Below, in pieces: positions 1 to 6,817 of a DNA stretch of 64,000 nt. The position numbers and the translations under genes are program-made. The stretch is from assembly GCF_023273875.1 (NCBI RefSeq), contig NZ_CP096882.1, forward strand, positions 1,302,001-1,366,000, given 5' to 3'. Under the pieces are notes generated by a model that had not been told where the DNA came from, did not search any database, and worked only from the letters and a program-made list of their open reading frames with translations. The first letter of the stretch is position 1, and each line of letters opens with the position of its first letter. This DNA is from Pseudarthrobacter sp. SSS035. GTDB lineage: Bacteria; Actinomycetota; Actinomycetes; Actinomycetales; Micrococcaceae.

Positions 1-625
1 AGCCTGCGGCCAGGGCAAGGTCACAGGCCTGGATGGCCTCCCGTGCAGCCTGCTGCTGCGCCGGGGTTCCTGCCCGTTCCGCCCACTGTTCGGCCAGTTG
101 GAACTCCACCAGCGCCTGGGCGAACCGGCCGGCGCCGTGGAAAGTCCAGCCGAGGTTGTTGTGCAGTGCCACCATCCAGCGCCGTGTGTGCGGATCGTGG
201 GCGGTAGACGCGTATTCGAGGGCGCTCCGGGTCCACAGCTCAGCATGGGCGGAGTCTGCCAGGGCCAGCATGTGCAGCGCGTCGACGGCGAGGAACTCCT
301 CGCCGAGGTGGTCGCCGAGCTCGGCTGCCTGTTCGAACAAGGGTACGGCCATGGCGGCATGGCCGCTGGAGTTCAGGACGCGTCCGCGTTCCAGCAGGAT
401 CCGCACTCCGACGGTAGGTTCTTCCTCGCCGTCCACGGAGTCCAGCAAGGCATCCGCCTCCTCGTACCGGCCCTGCAGGCCAATGGCCCGGCCAAGCTGC
501 GTGGCGAGTTCGGCCTTTTCGTCGGTGTCGTAGGTCGGGTCGGCAAGGGCGTCCCGGAAGCGCTGTTCGGACAGCTCGGGATCCCCAAAGTTCCATAGGC
601 GGTCAAGGGTCGATTGGTCCAGCAT
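1..625 (-). CDS. TPR-like helical repeat protein, partial (3' end outside window)
   Basis: An open minus-strand frame starts at ATG 623-625 (MLDQSTLDRLWNFGDPE) and runs without a stop to the left edge, so the C-terminus is missing. The visible ~208 residues are regular amphipathic helix pairs rich in Ala, Leu and Glu, for example 'LGRAIGLQGRYEEADALL', 'GHAAMAVPLFEQAAELGDH' and 'NNLGWTFHGAGRFAQALVEF'. The alternation of small and large residues matches tetratricopeptide repeats. TPR proteins usually act as protein-binding scaffolds. No enzymatic motif or signal peptide is visible, so the partner and role are unknown. It runs in the same direction as the DUF1990 and YjbR-like genes upstream of it and may share their transcript. 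Confidence 0.7.
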   Translation of the reverse strand, partial: MLDQSTLDRLWNFGDPELSEQRFRDALADPTYDTDEKAELATQLGRAIGLQGRYEEADALLDSVDGEEEPTVGVRILLERGRVLNSSGHAAMAVPLFEQAAELGDHLGEEFLAVDALHMLALADSAHAELWTRSALEYASTAHDPHTRRWMVALHNNLGWTFHGAGRFAQALVEFQLAEQWAERAGTPAQQQAAREAIQACDLALAAG

Positions 626-639
626 GTACCTTCTCCTGA

Positions 640-1224
640 TCAGCTTTCACCTGCGGCGAGTTGGCGTGCCCCTCCAACGTATCGCGAAGTGATGTGCCGC
701 TGCGCCGCCCGGGCCAGCAGGCCTCCCGCCTGGTAGAACCAGTTCGCGTGCCTGCTGAAGGCGGTGATCTTCAAGAACACCTGCCCGTCAGCGGCGATCT
801 CGACTTCAAAGGCTTCCTCGCCGCGTTCAGGATGGCCGGGCAGCGTGCCGTAGCCGAAGCCCGCTGACTGGGGGCCGTCTCCGGGCACCGGCCGCCGGAC
901 CCAGACCACCTCGCACGGGGCACTTATACGGAAGGGCCCGACGCCGAACCCGCTCACCACCCGCGCGCCGGGGATCACGACGTCGGACTCGGTCCGGACG
1001 CGCAGGCCCGACCGCCGCTGCAGTTCCCAACTAAGGATTCCGTGCGCCACCCTGCGGTAGACCGCCAACCCCTCACCCAGGTGCTCCCGCGATACGACCC
1101 AGTGGTAGCCTTCCGGCGCCCGGCCGTGTTCGGTGGCGCCGATGCCCGGGTAGTTGAGGCCGCCGGCAGCCAGGCGCTTCCCGGTCAACGGGGCCCGCCC
1201 GAAGAACCGGACAGCCGCGCCCAC
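640..1224 (-). CDS. DUF1990 family protein
   Basis: A 194-residue protein recognisable as DUF1990 from the order of its blocks: 'NYPGIGATEHGRAPEGYHWV' near the N-terminus, then 'LGEGLAVYRRVAHGILSWELQRR', a central beta-rich segment 'PGARVVSGFGVGPFRI', and the C-terminal 'YGTLPGHPERGEEAFEVE' and 'FSRHANWFYQAGG'. The biochemical function of the family is not established. The ATG start overlaps the upstream YjbR-like gene by 40 bases, so the two are probably translationally coupled. A slightly later start cannot be excluded. No membrane segment or signal peptide is seen, so it is expected in the cytoplasm. Confidence 0.8.
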   Translation of the reverse strand: MGAAVRFFGRAPLTGKRLAAGGLNYPGIGATEHGRAPEGYHWVVSREHLGEGLAVYRRVAHGILSWELQRRSGLRVRTESDVVIPGARVVSGFGVGPFRISAPCEVVWVRRPVPGDGPQSAGFGYGTLPGHPERGEEAFEVEIAADGQVFLKITAFSRHANWFYQAGGLLARAAQRHITSRYVGGARQLAAGES

Positions 1225-1601
1225 CCCAGCTGCTCCTGTTGCTTGCGGCTCAGGGAGGCCACCACCAGGTCATAGGAGTCCTCCACCATGTCCCGGACCA
1301 TGGCATCGGGCAGGTTTCCGTCCAGCCGCACGCCGTTCCAATGGGTCTTGTTCATGTGCCACGCGCCGGTGATTTCCGGGTGGGCGGCCCGCAGCTGCTC
1401 AGCCAGGGCGGGTTCACATTTCAGGCTCACGGACCAGTCGTCGGGGTTCATGGCGGACGCCGCAAACATCTTGGCTTCATGCCGCGCGCCACCCGCCACG
1501 GCAGCCCGGACCTTGAACACGGAGGTCTCCGGACCGAAGGGAAAATCCTCGAAGGCACCGGGAAATGACAGGCATATTGCCTTGAGTTGGGCTGCGTCCA
1601 T
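1185..1601 (-). CDS. MmcQ/YjbR family DNA-binding-like protein
   Basis: A 138-residue single-domain protein of the MmcQ/YjbR (CyaY-like fold) family. It begins with the typical 'LKAICLSFPGAFEDFPFG' segment and contains the late family block 'NKTHWNGVRLDGNLPDAMV' followed by 'VEDSYDLVVASLSRKQQEQL'. Length is normal for the family. Structures of family members suggest a double-wing fold and nucleic-acid binding, but no defined cellular role is known. It is the first gene of a short minus-strand group with the DUF1990 gene. The ATG at 1599-1601 is the only good start. Confidence 0.85.
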   Translation of the reverse strand: MDAAQLKAICLSFPGAFEDFPFGPETSVFKVRAAVAGGARHEAKMFAASAMNPDDWSVSLKCEPALAEQLRAAHPEITGAWHMNKTHWNGVRLDGNLPDAMVRDMVEDSYDLVVASLSRKQQEQLGWARLSGSSGGPR

Positions 1602-1646
1602 GGACCGAGCCTACAAAGCCCTTCCCGGCGGTGCTAGTCTGCGAAG

Positions 1647-2675
1647 ATGTCACCCGATCAGGCCACCATCCCCGTTCTGGACATGAGTGCCGCACGCCAG
1701 CCGTACGGCTCCTTCAGCCCTGAATTCATCGAGCAGCTGCGGGACGCCGCCCACAACGTGGGTTTCTTCCAAATCACCGGTTACGGCGCCGCCCCCGGCC
1801 AGGCCGAGGAACTGCTGGCCCTCATCAAACGCTTCTTCGATCTGCCCCTCGAGGAGCGGATGAAGCTGGACAACAGGATTTCCCCGCACTTCCGCGGCTA
1901 CACCCGGATGGGCACCGAAGTCACGCAGGGACGGGCCGACGCCCGCGAGCAGATCGACTACTCCCCCGAACGCGAGCCCGTCCACAACTACCCGGCCGAC
2001 CAGCCGTACTGGCTGCTCCAGGGGCACAACATGTGGCCCGACGAGGCATTGCCGGAGCTCAAACCGGCGGCCATGGCCTGGGCCGAGCTGATGTCCAGTG
2101 TGGGCATGGAGCTGCTACGGGGCATCTCGGTTTCCCTGGAACTGCCGGAGGACCACTTCGACGAACCCTTCGGCAACGAACCGGCGTGGATGGGAAAGCT
2201 GGTGCATTACGTCGGCGGTGTGGTGGAGGCGGCCGGGAACCAGGGCGTGGGCTCCCACGCTGACTACGGTTTTGTGACCCTCCTCCTCCAAGACGAGGTG
2301 GGCGGCCTCGAAGTGCTACCGCCCGGGACAACTGAATGGGCGCCGGTTGAGCCTGTTCCCGGGGCACTCGTGGTGAACCTGGGCGAAATGCTGGAGGTGG
2401 CCACGGAAGGCTTCCTTGCCGCCACGATCCACCGGGTCAAGGCGCCGCCACCCGGCGTGGACCGCTACTCAGTCCCGTTCTTCTGGTCCCCGCGGCTGGA
2501 CGCGGTCATCGATCCGGTGCCACTGCCTCCGGAGCTCAAAGCCCAAGCCCGTGGCATCTCCGACGATCCGTCCAACCCCATGCTCGCGTCCTTTGGCCTG
2601 AACATGCTCAAGGGCCGCATGCGGGCGCATCCCGATGTGACCGAACGCCACTACCCGGAGCTGATGCAGCGCTGA
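1647..2675 (+). CDS. Isopenicillin N synthase-like 2-oxoglutarate/Fe(II) oxygenase
   Basis: A 342-residue soluble oxygenase of the isopenicillin N synthase-like group. The N-terminal DIOX_N part reads 'PVLDMSAA...NVGFFQITGYG'. The catalytic jelly roll carries the iron ligands His204 and Asp206 (in GSHADYGF) and His262 (in TIHRVK), followed by the 2-oxoglutarate-binding Arg273-Tyr-Ser275. All four key residues are present, so the enzyme should be active as an Fe(II)-dependent oxidase or hydroxylase. The substrate cannot be read from sequence; relatives act on small amino-acid or hormone-like acids. The gene stands alone between a divergent YjbR gene and a convergent CoA-binding gene whose stop codon abuts its own. 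Confidence 0.88.
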   Translation: MSPDQATIPVLDMSAARQPYGSFSPEFIEQLRDAAHNVGFFQITGYGAAPGQAEELLALIKRFFDLPLEERMKLDNRISPHFRGYTRMGTEVTQGRADAREQIDYSPEREPVHNYPADQPYWLLQGHNMWPDEALPELKPAAMAWAELMSSVGMELLRGISVSLELPEDHFDEPFGNEPAWMGKLVHYVGGVVEAAGNQGVGSHADYGFVTLLLQDEVGGLEVLPPGTTEWAPVEPVPGALVVNLGEMLEVATEGFLAATIHRVKAPPPGVDRYSVPFFWSPRLDAVIDPVPLPPELKAQARGISDDPSNPMLASFGLNMLKGRMRAHPDVTERHYPELMQR

Positions 2676-3116
2676 TCAGAGGTTGTACTTCCACGCCTGC
2701 TGCGCGGGGCAAACGTTCATCACCACGTCCAGGCCGGCGGCCTTGGCACGATCCACTGCCGCTTCGTCGATAACGCCCAGCTGCAGCCACACGGCTTTGG
2801 CGCCCACCGCAATTGCCTGGTCCACCACCGCCCCGACCTTCTGCGAGTTCACAAAGCAGTCGACGACGTCGAGGGGTTGCTTTTCGGACGGAATTTCACC
2901 CAGGGTACGGTACCCGGTTTCGCCGTGGACGGGGTCGCCGGGAAGGTTGACGGGGATAATCTCCATCCCGAGCCGGTCGCGGATAAACAGCGAGGTGTCG
3001 TAGGCTGCGCGCCACTCGTTGGTGGTCAGGCCCACGATGGCCCACCGCCCTTTGTTTCGCATCAGGCGCTCAATAACGGCAGGATCGTTGACGTGGTCCA
3101 TGATGCAAGCGTACAT
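2676..3116 (-). CDS. CoA-binding (Rossmann) domain protein, YccU type
   Basis: A small Rossmann-fold protein of the CoA-binding/YccU family. The core begins 'NKGRWAIVGLTTNEWRAAY' (nucleotide-binding turn) and ends with 'GAKAVWLQLGVIDEAAV' and 'GLDVVMNVCPAQQ'. Homologues resemble the CoA-binding domain of succinyl-CoA synthetase but lack a catalytic partner, and their role is unsettled. The frame opens at TTG 3167, but ATG 3114-3116, with AGGGGA just upstream, or ATG 3099-3101 fits the family's length better; I chose 3116. A second member of the same family sits at 8187-8681 in the sulfur operon and shares the 'LWLQLG...GLNVVMDRC' ending, so the two are paralogues. Confidence 0.8.
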   Translation of the reverse strand: MYACIMDHVNDPAVIERLMRNKGRWAIVGLTTNEWRAAYDTSLFIRDRLGMEIIPVNLPGDPVHGETGYRTLGEIPSEKQPLDVVDCFVNSQKVGAVVDQAIAVGAKAVWLQLGVIDEAAVDRAKAAGLDVVMNVCPAQQAWKYNL

Positions 3117-3243
3117 CGTCCCCTGAGCGGCCCATGATCGAATATTTGAATGAACAACTGGCGTCAATACTCGCGTGAACGAATATTACGTTCCACGGAC
3201 CCTGGTTTGGCGCATGGCGTGCGGTTCGGCTGTAGTGGTAGTG

Positions 3244-3367
3244 ACCATCCCGAGCGGCCGAGAGACCTGGATCGATGAAGCCGCAGCATCCCTGACCAAA
3301 CGCTGTACGCGTTGAGGCGACCATCCTCGGCACACAGCGAAGGGTGCTACCGCCAGGATCGATGGAG
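3244..3367 (+). promoter_or_regulatory. SAM-I (S-box) type riboswitch
   Basis: The leader carries the S-box landmarks in order: P1 5' strand CCATC at 3245-3249; P2 arm GCGGC at 3254-3258; the conserved 'GAGAGACCTGGATCGATGAAG' region (one base over 20, split here as GAGAGACCTGG at 3260-3270 and ATCGATGAAG at 3271-3280); P2 return arm GCCGC at 3280-3284; P3 CATCCCT near 3287-3293 pairing with AGGGTG at 3341-3346; the diagnostic GGTGCTA at 3343-3349; and P1 3' strand GATGG at 3361-3365. The only clear Shine-Dalgarno, GGAG at 3364-3367, overlaps the P1 3' strand and lies 7 bases before the ATG. SAM binding would therefore be expected to hide the ribosome site, giving a translational OFF switch. 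Assignment is by eye, without a covariance search. Confidence 0.82.
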
Positions 3368-3374
3368 CACATCT

Positions 3375-5594
3375 ATGACATCAGATTTATCCTCTGCCAC
3401 GCCTTTATCTACCCTGAGTCCCGTCAGCGCCGCAGCAGCGGCCGCCGCAACGGACTCTCTCCAATCCACTTCGAACGCGACGGCGATCGAAGCAGGGCTG
3501 CGTGACGCGGCCGGCCCCACCAACAGCCCATCGGGATGGTCCTCGACCGGGCTGCAGGACGACGCTGTGCACGGCGCACCGTCCGGCGGGCCGGCCCGTC
3601 ACGGCAGCACAATCAGCAGCACCACCGCCGCGCAGCACACGGCGGAGCACGAAGCCGCCCAGCCGGACAATGTGGCATTTTGGGAACAGCAGGCCCTCCG
3701 CCTGGACTGGGCTCAGCCCGCAGGAACCCCCGGCCGCAAGCCGTGGCACACGGCCCACCGCCGCGTCCCGGCCGACGCCGCGGCCAGAAAAGGCCCGGAG
3801 ATCACCTGGTTTGAGGGCGGCAAGCTCAACGTCGCCTACAACTGCGTGGACCGCCACGTCGCCAATGGCAGGGGCGACAACGTGGCCCTCCACTTCGAAG
3901 GCGAGCCCGGCGACCGCCGCACCGTCACGTACACGCAACTGCAGCGCGAAGTCTCCAAGGCGGCCAACGCCCTGCTGGCCCTGGGAGTCACCAAGGGCGA
4001 CCGCGTGGTCATCTACCTTCCGGTCATCCCCGAAACAGTGGTCATCACCCTCGCAGTGGCCCGGATCGGCGCCATCCACTCGCTCGTTTTCGGTGGCTTC
4101 TCCGCGGAGGCCCTGAAGTTCCGTGTCGAGGACACGAGAGCCAAGCTCCTGGTGACCACGGACGGCCAGTTCCGCCGCGGTGTCGCCGTGCCCGTTAAGG
4201 ACAACGCGGACGCTGCCGTCGCCGGGGACAACGCGATCGAGCACGTGCTCGTCGTCAACCGCACCACGGCGCCGGAGAACCTGGCCGCCGTCCCCATGAC
4301 TGAAGGCCGCGACGTGTGGTGGCATGACGCCGTCGGGAGCGCCGCGGACGTCCACGAACCGGAGGCGTTCGACGCCGAAACGCCCCTGTTCATCATGTAC
4401 ACCTCCGGGACCACCGGTAAGCCCAAGGGCCTGGTCCACACATCCGGCGGCTACCTGACCCAGGCGTCCTGGAGCTTCGAACACCTCTTCAGCAACCCGG
4501 ATCCCGCACTCCGTGACCAGGACGTGCACTGGTGCACCGCGGACCTCGCCTGGGTCACGGCGCACACCTACGAGATCTACGGCCCGCTCTCCAACGGCGC
4601 CACCCAGGTGATCTTCGAAGGCACGCCCAACACCCCGCACCCGGGCCGCCACTTCGAAATCATCGAACGCTACGGCGTCACGCAGTACTACACCGCGCCC
4701 ACCCTGGTCCGCTCCCTGATGGGCTGGTTCCCTGATGGCGTGCCGGACAGCTACGACCTCTCCTCCATCCGCATGCTCGGCACGGTGGGTGAAGCCGTGA
4801 ACCCTGAAGCGTGGCGCTGGCTGCGCCAGAATGTCGGCGCCGGCACCGCACCCGTGGTGGACACGTGGTGGCAGTCCGAAACCGGCGCCACCATCCTCTC
4901 CCCCGCCCCCACGGACACCGAGTTCAAGCCGGGCTGCGCCGCCCGCCCGCTGCCGGGCGTCAGCACCAGGATCGTGGACGACGCCGGCAATACAGTGCCG
5001 CCGGGCGTCCAGGGCTTCATTGTGGTGGACACCCCCGGGCCCGCCATTGCGCGCACCGTCTGGGGCAACCCCCGCCGCTACTACGACTCCTACTGGAGCA
5101 AGTATGTGGAACAGGGCTGGTTCCTGGCCGGCGACGGTGCGAAGTACGACGCCGACGGCGACATCTGGATCCTGGGCCGCGTGGACGACACCCTCAACGT
5201 CTCCGGCCACCTGCTGTCCACCATCGAGATCGAGTCGGCGCTGGTGTCCCACCCGGACGTGGTGGAGGCCGGCGTCTGTCCGGTGGCCGACCCCAAGACC
5301 GGGCACGCGATTGTCGCTTTTGTCGTACTAAAGCGCGGGGTTTCGACAAGCTCAACCACCGAGGAGCTCCGCAACCACGTCGCGAAGGCGATCGGCCCCA
5401 TCGCGAAGCCGCGCGACGTCGTCGTCGTTCCCGACGTACCCAAGACCCGCAGCGGCAAGATCATGCGCCGGCTGCTCACCCAATTATTTGAGGGGACCGC
5501 CCTGGGCGACACCACCTCACTCCAAAACGAACCGGCGATCGCCGGAATCCAGGACGTCCTGCGCGAGCGGGCCCTAGTAAAGGAAAACTCATGA
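3375..5594 (+). CDS. acs: Acetyl-CoA synthetase (AMP-forming)
   Basis: A 739-residue AMP-forming acetyl-CoA synthetase, converting acetate, ATP and CoA to acetyl-CoA. Family blocks are clear: 'GGKLNVAYNCVDRHV', the ATP-binding 'YTSGTTGKPKGLVHTSGG', 'VHWCTADLAWVTAHTYEIYG', 'WWQSETGATILSP' and the catalytic-lysine tail 'KTRSGKIMRR'. The conserved part begins near residue 98. The first 97 residues are Ala/Ser/Thr-rich and low in complexity, unlike ordinary Acs. Near the C-terminus, 'GVSTSSTT' comes from an in-frame palindromic-repeat arm. ATG 3375 is chosen because it follows GGAG in the riboswitch. It overlaps the sulfone monooxygenase gene by ATGA. In this operon it may recapture acetate released by MetY, which is inferred. 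Confidence 0.92.
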   Translation: MTSDLSSATPLSTLSPVSAAAAAAATDSLQSTSNATAIEAGLRDAAGPTNSPSGWSSTGLQDDAVHGAPSGGPARHGSTISSTTAAQHTAEHEAAQPDNVAFWEQQALRLDWAQPAGTPGRKPWHTAHRRVPADAAARKGPEITWFEGGKLNVAYNCVDRHVANGRGDNVALHFEGEPGDRRTVTYTQLQREVSKAANALLALGVTKGDRVVIYLPVIPETVVITLAVARIGAIHSLVFGGFSAEALKFRVEDTRAKLLVTTDGQFRRGVAVPVKDNADAAVAGDNAIEHVLVVNRTTAPENLAAVPMTEGRDVWWHDAVGSAADVHEPEAFDAETPLFIMYTSGTTGKPKGLVHTSGGYLTQASWSFEHLFSNPDPALRDQDVHWCTADLAWVTAHTYEIYGPLSNGATQVIFEGTPNTPHPGRHFEIIERYGVTQYYTAPTLVRSLMGWFPDGVPDSYDLSSIRMLGTVGEAVNPEAWRWLRQNVGAGTAPVVDTWWQSETGATILSPAPTDTEFKPGCAARPLPGVSTRIVDDAGNTVPPGVQGFIVVDTPGPAIARTVWGNPRRYYDSYWSKYVEQGWFLAGDGAKYDADGDIWILGRVDDTLNVSGHLLSTIEIESALVSHPDVVEAGVCPVADPKTGHAIVAFVVLKRGVSTSSTTEELRNHVAKAIGPIAKPRDVVVVPDVPKTRSGKIMRRLLTQLFEGTALGDTTSLQNEPAIAGIQDVLRERALVKENS
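5337..5361 (+). repeat. Short palindromic repeat arm inside acs
   Basis: GGGGTTTCGACAAGCTCAAC followed by CACCG matches, base for base, the right arm of the hairpin repeat at 6753-6799. Here it lies in frame in acs and encodes RGVSTSSTTE between two conserved Acs blocks. Confidence 0.8.
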
Positions 5595-6817
5595 CAGACA
5601 TCAGCAACGTTGCCCGCCTTTCAGAGCCGCTCAAGTTTGCGTACTGGGTACCGAACGTTTCCGGCGGCCTGGTGGTCTCCACCATCGAACAGCGCACCGG
5701 CTGGGACTTTGACTACAACAAGAAACTCGCGCAGATCGCCGAGAACTCCGGCTTCGAATACGCCCTGACGCAGACCCGGTACGCCGCGTCCTACGGGGCC
5801 GACAAGCAGCACGAGGCCACGTCCTTCAGCCTCGCCCTGCTCGCGGCCACGGAGCGCCTGAAGGTCATCGCCGCCGTCCACCCGGGCATGTGGCACCCCG
5901 GCGTCCTGGCCAAATTCATCATCACCGCGGACCACATCTCCAACGGCCGCGCCGCCGTCAACATCGTCTCCGGCTGGCTCAAGAACGAATTCACCAACTT
6001 CGGCCTCGACTGGCTGGAGCACGACGAACGCTACGTCCGCACCGAGGAATTCATCAGAGTGCTCCGCGGACTGTGGACCGAGCAGGAGTACAGTCAGGCC
6101 GGCAAGTACTACAACATCACCGACTTCACCCTGAACCCGGCCCCCGTGGACGTTCCCGGCCGCGCGCACCCCGAAGTCTTCTTCGGCGGAAACTCGACGG
6201 CGGCGCAGGCCACCGCCGGCCGCGTGGCTGACTGGTACTTCTCCAACGGCAAAGACCTGGAAGGCTTCAAGGAGAACATCTCCGGCGTTGTTGCGGCGGC
6301 GGGTGAGACCCGGCGCGGCACCCAGGGCGCCCTGGCCGCCGCTTTGCCCTCTCCGAGGTTTGGCCTCAACGGCTTTGTCATCGCCCGTGATTCCGAGAAG
6401 GAAGCCCGCGACACGCTGCGCGAAATCGTCGAGAAGGCGCACAAGCCCGCCGTCCAGGGCTTCCGCGACGCCGTGCAGGAGGCCGGCGCGTCCACCAAGG
6501 ACGGCAAGGGCATGTGGGCCGACTCGAGCTTCGAGGACCTGGTCCAGTACAACGACGGCTTCAAGACCCAGCTGATCGGCACCCCCGAGCAGATCGCGGA
6601 ACGGATCATCGAGTACAAGAAGATCGGCGTGAACCTCTTCCTCACCGGCTACCTGCACTTCCAGGAGGAAGTGGCCGCCTTCGGCCAAGACATCCTGCCA
6701 ATCGTCCGCGAACTCGAAGCCGACCTGGCCCGCAAAAACGGCACCGAGCTGCTGGTGGTCGAGCCTGTCGAGACCGGGGTTTCGACAAGCTCAACCACCG
6801 GACTGGTGACTGCGTAA
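5591..6817 (+). CDS. sfnG: SfnG-type FMNH2-dependent sulfone monooxygenase
   Basis: A 408-residue luciferase-like flavin monooxygenase. The N-terminus 'KFAYWVPNVSGGLVVSTIEQ', 'WDFDYNKKLAQIAENSGFEY' and 'TQTRYAASYGADKQHE' are hallmarks of SfnG, which oxidises dimethyl sulfone to methanesulfinate using reduced FMN from a separate reductase. 'VFFGGNSTAAQATAGRVADWY' is the usual central LLM block. No flavin reductase gene is nearby, so FMNH2 must come from elsewhere. The last ~20 residues, 'VVEPVETGVSTSSTTGLVTA', are encoded by a hairpin repeat and are not part of the family fold. Both junctions are overlaps: ATGA with acs and TAATG with metY. The riboswitch-led operon points to sulfur scavenging feeding methionine synthesis. 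The exact substrate is unproven. Confidence 0.87.
   Translation: MTDISNVARLSEPLKFAYWVPNVSGGLVVSTIEQRTGWDFDYNKKLAQIAENSGFEYALTQTRYAASYGADKQHEATSFSLALLAATERLKVIAAVHPGMWHPGVLAKFIITADHISNGRAAVNIVSGWLKNEFTNFGLDWLEHDERYVRTEEFIRVLRGLWTEQEYSQAGKYYNITDFTLNPAPVDVPGRAHPEVFFGGNSTAAQATAGRVADWYFSNGKDLEGFKENISGVVAAAGETRRGTQGALAAALPSPRFGLNGFVIARDSEKEARDTLREIVEKAHKPAVQGFRDAVQEAGASTKDGKGMWADSSFEDLVQYNDGFKTQLIGTPEQIAERIIEYKKIGVNLFLTGYLHFQEEVAAFGQDILPIVRELEADLARKNGTELLVVEPVETGVSTSSTTGLVTA
6753..6799. repeat. REP-like hairpin repeat translated as the sfnG C-terminus
   Basis: Left arm TGGTGGTCGAGCCTGTCGAG (6753-6772, continuing ACC) pairs with right arm GGTTTCGACAAGCTCAACCA (6778-6797, continuing CC), giving about 22 base pairs with a few mismatches or wobbles around a 2-base loop. 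It is the complete version of the repeat arm seen at 5337 and 8096. It is read in frame as VVEPVETGVSTSSTT. Confidence 0.88.

Noticed and set aside
3405..5306. Long minus-strand open frame (633 codons) opposite acs
   Set aside because: It is the shadow of a high-GC gene: the plus strand encodes a complete conserved Acs, while the antisense product has no recognisable domain and biased Gly/Val/Arg composition.
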